This document shows positions 24,893 to 32,177 of a stretch of DNA of 32,177 nucleotides, piece after piece (positions within the stretch are counted from its first letter, which is position 1; each line of letters begins with the position of its first letter). A program made the position numbers and the translations under genes. Origin of the DNA: Glaciecola sp. UBA1851 (GTDB lineage: Bacteria; Pseudomonadota; Gammaproteobacteria; Enterobacterales; Alteromonadaceae); assembly GCA_002338515.1 (NCBI GenBank), contig DDIL01000079.1:1-32177 (forward strand), read 5' to 3'. Under the pieces are notes generated by a model that was given only the letters and a program-made list of their open reading frames with translations, was not told the origin of the DNA and searched no databases.

Positions 24893-25656
24893 CTACATGT
24901 TATAAACGCCTCCGTTAATATCTAGTGTTGCACCTGTGATGAATCCGTCATATTCAGAAGCAAGGTATTCAACTGCTCTGGCCACATCATTAACGTTGCC
25001 AGCACGTTGAATCGGAATACTGTTTATGGTTTCGTTGGCAGACTCTGTTGTAGTGTGCGTATTATGAAATGAAGTCCCAAGAATAAGGCCCGGTGCAACT
25101 GCATTTACACGTGTTCCTTGCGCGCCTAACTCAGAAGCTAAAGCTCTGGTAAAGGTAAGAATGGCGCCTTTACTTGTTGAATACACTAACGATCCTGCAT
25201 GTCCCCTTTACGACCCGCGAGTGATGCTAAATTAACGATACTGCTGTTTTCATTCTTAGCAAGATGAGGTGCCGCTGCTTTTGTAACAAACATCATTGAA
25301 GTGAGGTTAATATCTATAACTTCTTTCCAAAATTCCACATCCATATTGGAAAGCGATCGACGAGCTACTAAAGAACCCGCGTTGTTAATAAGAATGCTCA
25401 AACCACCAAGCGCACTAACTGTTTGATTAATTAATGCGTTTGCATCGTTTTCGGATGTTAAATCGCCTCTAATCGCTGCCGCTTTTTGACCTTTGCTCTG
25501 TGCATATTGCTTTAAGTGATTTGCAGCGTTTTCACTAGAAAAATAGTGGATAGCTACGTTGGCACCACTATCAATAAGGTGTTTGGTAATTGCTTCACCT
25601 ATCCCTTGGGCCCCTGCTGTTATGAGGATATTCTTATTTTTCAATTTGTTATTCAT
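24893..25656 (-). pseudogene. SDR-family dehydrogenase interrupted by a single-base frameshift
   Basis: A short-chain NAD(P)-dependent oxidoreductase read in two frames. The first (25186-25656) has the nucleotide site TAGAQGIG (13-20), NNAG (91-94), Asn117 and catalytic Ser145 (VNLASLAGRK), then runs into a stop after GDMQDR. The second frame carries HAGSLVYSTSKGAILTFTRA with the YxxxK pair, and continues to the normal end ATLDINGGVYNM. The switch lies at the four-G run (CCCC at 25203-25206 on the plus strand): one extra G would restore RKGGHAGSLVYSTSK and an intact protein of about 254 residues. So either one G was lost, a sequencing error occurred, or the ribosome shifts; no classical slippery heptamer is in frame. 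It lies 16 nt after dctM. A gluconate 5-dehydrogenase-like (IdnO/Gno) role is suggested by gntK next door. Confidence 0.85.
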
Positions 25657-25672
25657 ATCTTTCTTACACCCT

Positions 25673-26953
25673 CTATAAAAGATTAGGCAGGAATAAAACT
25701 AACGAAGGTATATAAGTGATTACCAATAAAGCGATAAGTAGCGCAATGATAAATGGCCAAACTTCTGTAACAAACTTTGCAACTGGCACCCGCGTAACCG
25801 AGCAGGTAGTAAACATTAATGAACCAAATGGTGGAGTAATGCCGCCAATCATAATGTTAACTATCATTATCATGCCAAAGTGAATAGGGTCAATACCGAG
25901 TTCGACCGCAACGGGCACCAATAAAGGGGCAACAATTATCAATGCAGCTCCGCCTTCCAACAACATACCCACTAACAATAGAAAAATATTAATCAACCCA
26001 AGCATTACATATTTATCAGATGTAAATTCGAGTAACACGGCGGTTAAATCTTGCGGTATGCGTTCCCAAGTTAGGTAATACCCAAACACTGATGCGGCCA
26101 CAATAATCAATACAACCGTGCCAGTTCCATAAATAGTATCGAGTAATATTGATTTAATGTGACTCAGCTTAAGTTCTCTATAAACAAGTGAGCCTATTAA
26201 GATACAAGCGAATACGGCTATAGCGCCTGCCTCTGTTGGCGTAAATAAACCAAACCTTAAGCCTAAAATAATCCCTACGGGTAAAAGGAGGGACCAAATA
26301 GAATCGATAAACTGGCGGCCAATTTCTGTTAAGTTCGCCCTCGTACTTCTACTGGGTGCATATTTTCTTTTCTTAGCAATAATGGATACGGTTAGCATGA
26401 GTGCTAGTGCCATAATTAACCCGGGTATATAACCTGCTAAAAATAAATCAGCAACTGAGACTTGAGCAATTAACGCATAAATAATCACAACAATGCCCGG
26501 TGGAATAACCGGCGAAATGGCTGATGATGACGCGGTTATGGCTGCAGAAAACGCACGGCTGTATCCATTTTTTTCCATCTGTGGAACGAGTATTTTACTT
26601 TGCATGGCCGCATCAGCATTGGCTGAGCCTGAAATCCCTCCCATAAACGTGCTTAGCACCACGTTCACCTGCGCTAATCCACCTGTTAAATGGCCTGTTA
26701 ATGCCTCAGCCATTTGCATGAGTCGTCGACTAATGCCTGAATAATTCATAATTGAACCTGCCATAACAAAAAATGGAATGGCTAAAAGTGGGAAAGATGC
26801 TGCGGAACTAATAAATTTTTGTAAGACTAAGTCGGGCGGCATACCCGCATCAAAAAAGGTAAAGTAAAAAATGGCAGAGCCCAGTAATGCATAGGCAATA
26901 GGAATCCCAAAAAAGTATAGAACAAATAATAGAAGTATTGGCAGATAAATCAT
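25673..26953 (-). CDS. dctM: TRAP transporter large permease subunit DctM
   Basis: A 426-residue membrane protein with about 12 hydrophobic segments, the ion-coupled permease of a tripartite ATP-independent periplasmic transporter. Family motifs are visible: IPFFVMAGSIMNYSGISRRL, GGISGSANADAAMQSKILVP, PVIPPGIVVIIYA and INIMIGGITPPFGSLMFT-like wording near the end (VNIMIGGITPPFGSLMF). It overlaps dctQ by 4 nt (ATGA), so the permease subunits are translationally coupled. It would import a carboxylate, probably a sugar acid, using a sodium gradient as in characterised TRAP systems. Confidence 0.95.
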   Translation of the reverse strand: MIYLPILLLFVLYFFGIPIAYALLGSAIFYFTFFDAGMPPDLVLQKFISSAASFPLLAIPFFVMAGSIMNYSGISRRLMQMAEALTGHLTGGLAQVNVVLSTFMGGISGSANADAAMQSKILVPQMEKNGYSRAFSAAITASSSAISPVIPPGIVVIIYALIAQVSVADLFLAGYIPGLIMALALMLTVSIIAKKRKYAPSRSTRANLTEIGRQFIDSIWSLLLPVGIILGLRFGLFTPTEAGAIAVFACILIGSLVYRELKLSHIKSILLDTIYGTGTVVLIIVAASVFGYYLTWERIPQDLTAVLLEFTSDKYVMLGLINIFLLLVGMLLEGGAALIIVAPLLVPVAVELGIDPIHFGMIMIVNIMIGGITPPFGSLMFTTCSVTRVPVAKFVTEVWPFIIALLIALLVITYIPSLVLFLPNLL

Positions 26954-27438
26954 AATTGCTCTGCCTTTTGCGATAGGTTTCGAATATCTCTATAAATAAA
27001 TTTTATTGTATAACCGGTAATTAAGCCAAATCCAACAACAAGTGATAAGTTAAAAATGGCTGAACTGATGCCCAGTACAGCGGTAGGTTTTATCCATGCA
27101 ATTTTTGTAAACACCATGGCCATGTAAAAAATATAGCCATTGATTGCTAGCAAAATAAAATTAGTAACCAGTTTTAGCCACTTTTCTGCATATTTGGGAG
27201 CTTTGGTGACTAAAATGTCAATTCCCATGTCCATTTTATGTTTGTATGTGGCACTTGCTCCCACAAATACGCACCAAACAAAACATATAGTGGCCACTTC
27301 CTCAGCCCAAGATATTGAGATACTAAAAACGTAGCGCAAAAACACATTGATGATCACCAGTGTGATCATTAACACTAATAATGTTGCACAAAGTACTTCT
27401 TCAAAGTACTTACTAAGAAACTTGATGTTAGTGCTCAT
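26950..27438 (-). CDS. dctQ: TRAP transporter small permease subunit DctQ
   Basis: A 162-residue protein with four transmembrane segments (about 15-35, 47-64, 87-108 and 128-147), the size and topology of DctQ. The loop after the second helix holds the family feature SWAEEVATICFVWCVFVGAS with ATYKHKMDMGID. It partners DctM in the membrane. It overlaps the dctP stop by 11 nt and dctM by 4 nt, so all three are one translational unit. Confidence 0.92.
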   Translation of the reverse strand: MSTNIKFLSKYFEEVLCATLLVLMITLVIINVFLRYVFSISISWAEEVATICFVWCVFVGASATYKHKMDMGIDILVTKAPKYAEKWLKLVTNFILLAINGYIFYMAMVFTKIAWIKPTAVLGISSAIFNLSLVVGFGLITGYTIKFIYRDIRNLSQKAEQL

Positions 27439-28465
27439 TCATCACCTTTTGCTTTACACGAATTTTTACAAGTTCGCTTTGAATTTGATCGTACATATCA
27501 ACGGTCACGCCAGGCAGTTTTCCATCGTACAAAGAAATGGTTTTCTCTTCAAATGCGGCTCTATCTATGGTGTTAAAAGCCACACCTTTTGATTCTAATT
27601 CTTTTATTACTTGAGCGTGTTGAGCTTTAAGTTGCGCAATCATTTGTACGGCCTCAAATTCAAACTCATATTCAATAATTGACTGATATTTAGGGGGGAT
27701 CTTGGCCCATACTTCTGTTGATATATACACGCCGCAAGTGCCTAAAAAGTGATTAGTAAAAGCCACGTTCTTTTTACCTGTTTCGTATACCTTTGCACCT
27801 AAATTAGTAAATTCTGAGCCTTCTAATCCATCTACTACACCTTGTTGTAAGGCACTAAATGTTTCGCCCCAAGGCAGAGGTGTTGCATTTGCCCCCATAG
27901 CATTAAGCGTTTCAATAAATAGTTTGCTACCTGGGGTTCTAAGTTTTACACCTTCAAGGTCGCTTGGCGTAGTGATGACTTTATCGGTAATTAAGTTTCG
28001 AAAGCCAAAAATATATTGTAGGGATAATACTTTAATGCCTTTTTCTTCTAGTTGTGCTTTCCAACTCTGAACCATAGGTGTTTTGATAATTTCCATATAT
28101 TCATCGTAATTGTTATACAGCATTGGGCCAACTAATGCAGTGAATTCGGGAACATAGTCTCCAATGTAGGATGGGTCTTCTACTGAGATAAAATAAGCCC
28201 CTCGCACTACCATTTCAACGCCGTCTTTGTATGCGGCTATTTGTGCATTAGGGTAGGTAAGTACTTTTACTGCGCCATTGGTTTTTGTTTCGATGCGTTT
28301 GGCGACTTTCTCTATCGATTTGGCTAATTCTTCATTTTCGTTAAATACATGACTAAGCCTAAGCGTAATTGAAAATTCTTGCTCAGCCTTTTCATTACTG
28401 CAACCACTCAGAAGTAAAACGGATGATATGCACAGACTAATAATTATTTTTATAATATGGGACAT
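27428..28465 (-). CDS. dctP: TRAP transporter solute-binding protein DctP, predicted lipoprotein
   Basis: A 345-residue periplasmic substrate-binding subunit. The N-terminus is a lipoprotein signal with lipobox LSGC (Cys22), so this DctP should be anchored to a membrane; many DctP proteins are soluble. The DctP core is clear: RLSHVFNENEELAKSIEKVA, then LEGVKLRTPGSKLFIETLNA with Arg176, the position that in this family clamps the substrate carboxylate, followed by MGANATPLPWGETFSALQQG and VVDGLE. The substrate is likely an organic acid; the downstream dehydrogenase and gluconokinase point to a sugar acid such as gluconate or a ketogluconate (inference). It is the first gene of the unit, with a candidate promoter in the 66-nt gap before it. 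Confidence 0.93.
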   Translation of the reverse strand: MSHIIKIIISLCISSVLLLSGCSNEKAEQEFSITLRLSHVFNENEELAKSIEKVAKRIETKTNGAVKVLTYPNAQIAAYKDGVEMVVRGAYFISVEDPSYIGDYVPEFTALVGPMLYNNYDEYMEIIKTPMVQSWKAQLEEKGIKVLSLQYIFGFRNLITDKVITTPSDLEGVKLRTPGSKLFIETLNAMGANATPLPWGETFSALQQGVVDGLEGSEFTNLGAKVYETGKKNVAFTNHFLGTCGVYISTEVWAKIPPKYQSIIEYEFEFEAVQMIAQLKAQHAQVIKELESKGVAFNTIDRAAFEEKTISLYDGKLPGVTVDMYDQIQSELVKIRVKQKVMNEH

Positions 28466-28478
28466 GGTGTGTATTGTG

Positions 28479-28527
28479 ATTACAAGTGTAATGAGCTTAG
28501 ACTAGAAGAGATGATGACTTCTTGCAA
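28479..28527 (-). promoter_or_regulatory. Candidate dctP promoter with overlapping palindromic operator
   Basis: On the minus strand, TTGCAA (28522-28527) and TAGTCT (28499-28504) are separated by 17 nt, a plausible sigma-70 promoter with a weak -10. Just downstream, around the expected start point, is the inverted repeat ATTAC-N4-GTAAT (28479-28492), where a repressor could bind. No regulator gene is in the window. Confidence 0.3.
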
Positions 28528-28531
28528 GGTA

Positions 28532-29188
28532 CTAATTATTTAATTCAGCCCGTCTCATTGGCATACCATCTATGTCTGCAAACACTCTTTTTAGATCTAA
28601 TTTACCTTCTTCTATTGAGTAAAATGATTTCACTCCACCATCTAGCCCTACCAAAACGGAATACTTAGTTCTAATAAGCCGGTCAAACTCACTTTTTAAA
28701 TATTTAACTGCTTGTAAATTGCTTGCAGTCAGATGTTCTTTTTCTGAGGCGTGGCTTGTCATACCGCTTGTGTCAAGTAGGTAAATTGCCGATCTATATT
28801 GAATAAATATGACCAATTTTCGTTCGGCTAGCGCTGGAAGATGTTGGTTGAATTGACTTATTAATACTTTCAAACAACTATCGTGTTTAAAAGATTTGGC
28901 TAACTTTTGAATGTTCGTGTTGTTTTGAGTATCAACCAAACAACTATTATTTGTTGGTAAAGCCACCAATAATAGTCGATTACGCCATTGATAATCTGAC
29001 AATTTTTTCATTTTAACATCCTTATTTTTTGTCATAGTTGAGGGGGCAACTTCATATTGCAAACTAATATTCGAAGTTGCGTTACTATGCGAATGCGGCG
29101 TAATTTTTGGCAAGACTGCCCACGCAATCGTGCTAGTAAAATAAGCGTAAATAAACAGGTAAATAATAGTTCGCATCACAATATACAT
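28532..29188 (-). CDS. DUF4174 domain protein, exported
   Basis: A 218-residue protein of unknown function. An N-terminal hydrophobic segment (IIYLFIYAYFTSTIAWA) looks like a signal peptide or anchor. A linker of about 45 residues follows, and then the DUF4174 domain: YQWRNRLLLVALPTNNSC, RKLVIFIQYRSAIYLLD, SVLVGLDGGVKSFYS and the diagnostic end VFADIDGMPMRRAEL. No CxxC pair is present; single Cys residues lie in NNSCLV and HDSCLK. The start may be the ATG at 29188 or the one at 29176; neither has a strong Shine-Dalgarno sequence. It is divergent from the DsbD-like gene across 76 nt and 66 nt upstream of dctP. A link to thiol-redox or oxidative stress is inferred only from that neighbour. Confidence 0.75.
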   Translation of the reverse strand: MYIVMRTIIYLFIYAYFTSTIAWAVLPKITPHSHSNATSNISLQYEVAPSTMTKNKDVKMKKLSDYQWRNRLLLVALPTNNSCLVDTQNNTNIQKLAKSFKHDSCLKVLISQFNQHLPALAERKLVIFIQYRSAIYLLDTSGMTSHASEKEHLTASNLQAVKYLKSEFDRLIRTKYSVLVGLDGGVKSFYSIEEGKLDLKRVFADIDGMPMRRAELNN

Positions 29189-29264
29189 TAGCTCAAGTAG
29201 TAAACATGCACTTTTTAAGTTGTAGTGCGTATATCCTTCTTCTACTCTAAAATTTTGTAATTAG

Positions 29265-31760
29265 ATGTTTTATAAAATGGTTTATCGTCACGCTAGGTTG
29301 TATTTGTCTATGTTAGGTATGTTGCTCATATTGGGCGTTAGCATCAATATGTCTGTGTTCGCCAATGAAAATATAGCAAATACAAATGTTACTGATGCAT
29401 CGAATATTAAACTAATCGATCAGGCCAGTGGCCCACATATCAAAGTAAATCTATTTGCCGATACATCTAATATTGATAGTACTAGTGCAATACCACTGGG
29501 CGTATTATTTCGCCCCGATCCGCAATGGCACACCTATTGGATAAACCCAGGCGATTCTGGTGAGCCACCTAAAATGGATTGGTCACTATCTATTACCTCT
29601 TATCATCCAGATATAATCGATAAAATCACAAATGAAAGTGTTGAGGATAGCCCTTTATCTGTTTCTTCTGAGTTAATTATTCATTCCAATCTAAATGCTA
29701 ATCAGAGTGAAGAAAAAAGCTCAGCTAACCAAAAAATCACCTCAATTAGTGAGATAAGTTGGCCAATCCCAAAAGTCATTCCGGTTGCCCATTTAGTTAA
29801 CTATGGTTACGAAGCTGAAAACTTACTAACAGTAAATGCGACACTTTCTAGAACACATATTACGGAAATTATAAAGACTCACACAAACCAGTTAAATGAG
29901 CAAAATCATAAGCAGAGCGAGCGAATAAAACATTCCTTAAATATTGTTGCTGATGTTTCTTGGTTAGTGTGCAAAGAAGACTGTATCCCTGGTTGGGCTA
30001 CATTGACGCTTAACATACCTTTGGATTCTGAAAATATTGACATTGCTGATGTAGCAAAGTCAGACATGCTTGAGATTAACTCTGAGACTAGCGCTTATGA
30101 TGCTACTCAGTTTGCTATTGCACACGAAATTGAAAATTTAGCCAAACAAGCAAAAGCAGAAAGTAGCGAGAGTCAGCAGCTAGACGTGCAGATGTTGATA
30201 TCTAATATTGAGTATCTGTTCGCGGAACAGAAAAAGCGATTGCCGAATAAAGAAATAAAGACTGGTTTGTTTGAAGTGACACAAAATGAGATTGTATTTG
30301 AAGTACCTAATATCGACGATTCTGATTGGTATATATTCCCAGTGCAAGGCAATATTATCAATCATGCTAGTTCTCAAATTAATGTTTATGATGAAACGGA
30401 GAATACGCTCAGAATAGTTGCACCATTAGCAGACTTTTTTAATTACAAATCTGACACTATGCAGTTGCTTGTAAGCAATGGCGAACAGGCTTTTTACGTT
30501 AATGCCAAACAGTCAAACGCCGTTACTGCCTTGAGCTTATCTAATGCTGAGTCAAGTAATATTTGGCTTTACGTACTAATGGCTTTTGCCGGTGGATTAA
30601 TATTAAATTTAATGCCGTGCGTACTCCCTATTTTATCCATTAAAGCCATGGCATTACAAAACACTCAAACAGAAAAAAAGCACAAGCTTGCCTATTTGCT
30701 GGGTGTTATGGTTTGTTTTAACGCTTTTGCTACTTTAATTTTGCTGTTACAAGCTGGCGGCCAAAAGGTAGGTTGGGGATTTCATATGCAAGAGCCGATA
30801 GTGTTAGTGTTACTTGCACTTTTGTTTACTTTCCTAGCGCTTATTTTACTGGATGTTGTTCAATTCTCAGGAAGGTTTGCTGGCCTTGGTCAAGGCTTAG
30901 TTGAAGGGCAATCTTTTGGCTCTCACTTTTTTACTGGTGCATTGGCGGTAATAGTTGCATCTCCTTGTACTGCTCCATTTATGGCAGCGGCAATTGGTAT
31001 TGCCATGGTGAGTGAGCCAAGTGTAACGTTATTAATTTTCAATGCATTGGCGTTAGGATTTGCCTTACCGCTAACACTATTATTTATGTCAAAACGCATA
31101 TTAAATTGGCTCCCCAAACCTGGTGGATGGATGCTAACATTTAAGCATTTCATGGCATTTCCTATGTTTGCCACCGTTGTATGGTTAGTATGGGTATTCG
31201 CAGGGCAATTAGGCACACAAGCACAGTTTTTATTAATGTTGCTATTAGTGATTTTTTGCATGTTTGTGTGGTTGTTAGCACAACTTAAGTCTTCTAATGG
31301 TAAGCGGATAAGTGTATTAGGGATAATGTTGTCGCTAGTGGCATCACTTTACATTACGACCCTTTTTGAACAATTGGGTAACAATTCTGAAGCGAGTAGC
31401 AATACAGAATTAGCATTCACTACTTTTAGCCAGCCCAGGCTCGATGAGCTAAAACAAGCGGGTAAAGTTGTTTTCGTTAACATGACAGCAGACTGGTGTA
31501 TTACCTGTAAAGTGAATGAGCAGGTTGCACTACGCAATAGTCAAATAAAGAACATTATTGATGATCCAAACGTAGTCTATATGGTGGGTGATTGGACAAA
31601 TAAAAATCAAGAGATATTGGATTACTTAAGTGAATATAAGCGCGCGGGTGTTCCCCTTTACGTAGTTTATGCAGGCAATAGTTCTAAACAAATATTGCCT
31701 CAAATTTTAACACCAAACATGGTGGTTGAAGCGATAGAAAAAGCAAAAGAGGAGCTTTGA
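29265..31760 (+). CDS. DsbD/ScsB-family thiol:disulfide reductase
   Basis: An 831-residue inner-membrane electron shuttle that moves reducing power from cytoplasmic thioredoxin to the periplasm. After a signal peptide (to about VFA, residue 33) comes an extended periplasmic domain with FRPDPQWHTYWINPGDSG and a Cys pair at C236 and C240 (VCKEDCIPG), as in DsbD-alpha/DsbC-like domains. Then about eight membrane helices start near 433, with redox Cys452 (NLMPCVLPILSIK) and Cys568 (VASPCTAPFMAAA). The C-terminal thioredoxin-like domain has WCITCK (C745, C748). The large N-terminal domain is more like ScsB than classical E. coli DsbD (about 565 residues). It ends 1 nt before the start of the redoxin gene, so the redoxin is a likely partner or client. 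The Shine-Dalgarno sequence is weak; the start could also be Met5. Confidence 0.9.
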   Translation: MFYKMVYRHARLYLSMLGMLLILGVSINMSVFANENIANTNVTDASNIKLIDQASGPHIKVNLFADTSNIDSTSAIPLGVLFRPDPQWHTYWINPGDSGEPPKMDWSLSITSYHPDIIDKITNESVEDSPLSVSSELIIHSNLNANQSEEKSSANQKITSISEISWPIPKVIPVAHLVNYGYEAENLLTVNATLSRTHITEIIKTHTNQLNEQNHKQSERIKHSLNIVADVSWLVCKEDCIPGWATLTLNIPLDSENIDIADVAKSDMLEINSETSAYDATQFAIAHEIENLAKQAKAESSESQQLDVQMLISNIEYLFAEQKKRLPNKEIKTGLFEVTQNEIVFEVPNIDDSDWYIFPVQGNIINHASSQINVYDETENTLRIVAPLADFFNYKSDTMQLLVSNGEQAFYVNAKQSNAVTALSLSNAESSNIWLYVLMAFAGGLILNLMPCVLPILSIKAMALQNTQTEKKHKLAYLLGVMVCFNAFATLILLLQAGGQKVGWGFHMQEPIVLVLLALLFTFLALILLDVVQFSGRFAGLGQGLVEGQSFGSHFFTGALAVIVASPCTAPFMAAAIGIAMVSEPSVTLLIFNALALGFALPLTLLFMSKRILNWLPKPGGWMLTFKHFMAFPMFATVVWLVWVFAGQLGTQAQFLLMLLLVIFCMFVWLLAQLKSSNGKRISVLGIMLSLVASLYITTLFEQLGNNSEASSNTELAFTTFSQPRLDELKQAGKVVFVNMTADWCITCKVNEQVALRNSQIKNIIDDPNVVYMVGDWTNKNQEILDYLSEYKRAGVPLYVVYAGNSSKQILPQILTPNMVVEAIEKAKEEL

Positions 31761-31761
31761 T

Positions 31762-32177
31762 ATGAAAATTAAAAATGGGTTGTTAGGGTTAATTGTAGTG
31801 TTGTTCAGTGTTTCGATACAGGCCAAAATTCAGCTTGATGCGCCAGCACCAGACTTCACTTTAGTGAATAGTTTTGGTGAACAGGTTTCCTTAGACGACT
31901 ACAAAGGAAAACATGTTGTGCTTGAATGGACAAATCATCAATGCCCTTATGTGGTTAAACACTATTCCAGTGGAAATATGCAAGGACTACAATCTAAATA
32001 TACCGATAAAGGGGTAGTGTGGTTATCTATTATTTCATCTGCAGAGGGTAAGCAAGGGTTTGTGACAGCAGAGCAAGCAAATGAGCTAAGTGATGAACGT
32101 TCTGCTGTTCCATCTCATGTGCTATTTGACACTGATGGTGATGTAGGTAAAGCATACTCAGCTAAAACTACACCACA
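31762..32177 (+). CDS. Redoxin (AhpC/TSA-like) family protein, cut by window edge
   Basis: The first 138 codons of an exported redoxin; the 3' end lies beyond the window. A Sec signal peptide (MKIKNGLLGLIVVLFSVSIQA) is followed by the redoxin opening DAPAPDFTLVNSFGEQVSLD and DYKGKHVVLEWTNHQCPYVV. The active-site region has a single Cys (HQCPYV) rather than CxxC, so it is peroxiredoxin-like, not a classic thioredoxin oxidoreductase. The ATG is preceded by AAGAGGAGC and starts 1 nt after the DsbD-like stop, so the two are co-translated. It is probably reduced by, or works with, the upstream membrane reductase in the periplasm. Confidence 0.85.
   Translation, partial: MKIKNGLLGLIVVLFSVSIQAKIQLDAPAPDFTLVNSFGEQVSLDDYKGKHVVLEWTNHQCPYVVKHYSSGNMQGLQSKYTDKGVVWLSIISSAEGKQGFVTAEQANELSDERSAVPSHVLFDTDGDVGKAYSAKTTP

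Noticed and set aside
25195..25215. Programmed ribosomal frameshift in the SDR gene
   Set aside because: The join needs a -1 shift at AAA-GGG-GAC, but no in-frame X-XXY-YYZ heptamer or following pseudoknot is visible, and SDR genes are not known for recoding. A lost G or a sequencing error is simpler.

Overview
The window looks like chromosome of a low-G+C, Gram-negative gammaproteobacterium, most likely a marine member of the Alteromonadales. I infer this from the Sec, Tat and lipoprotein export signals, an RhlE-type helicase, a tricorn-type S41 protease with a signal peptide, a TRAP transporter and a PEP-CTERM-like tail. This is pattern recognition; no database search was run. I saw no tRNA, rRNA, CRISPR array, insertion sequence or phage gene. 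Most genes lie on the minus strand; the exceptions are the sulfatase, rhlE, the DsbD-like gene and the redoxin gene cut by the right edge.

Layout. 170-1801: a lipoprotein sulfatase (+). 2047-3466: an ECF sigma factor and its overlapping membrane anti-sigma/LolA-like partner (-). 3467-4037: a non-coding stretch with a candidate ECF promoter and a pair of opposed palindromic repeats. 4038-6514: a DUF3482 GTPase overlapping a DUF2868 membrane protein (-). 6705-7703: a secreted protein with a PEP-CTERM-like tail (-). 7948-11172: a tricorn-type protease (-). 11404-19362: a tightly packed operon, read from right to left as DUF4159 (Tat signal), MoxR ATPase, DUF58 vWA protein, BatA-type membrane protein, DUF4175-like membrane protein, and a membrane protein with an amidotransferase-like domain. 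19460-22455: tldD (Tat signal) and pmbA, closed by a strong intrinsic terminator. 22870-24108: rhlE (+). 24304-28465: dctP-dctQ-dctM, a frameshifted SDR dehydrogenase and gluconokinase, which together suggest uptake and catabolism of a sugar acid. 28532-32177: a DUF4174 protein divergent from a DsbD/ScsB-like reductase and a redoxin, a periplasmic thiol-redox locus.

The most interesting region is 11404-22455. A MoxR/vWA machine embedded in or attached to the inner membrane sits directly downstream of a TldD/PmbA pair. TldD and DUF4159 both carry twin-arginine signals, while PmbA has none. This suggests a periplasmic TldD/PmbA protease, possibly exported as a pre-folded complex, working beside a MoxR-driven membrane assembly or remodelling system. 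That functional link is inference from gene order and export signals.
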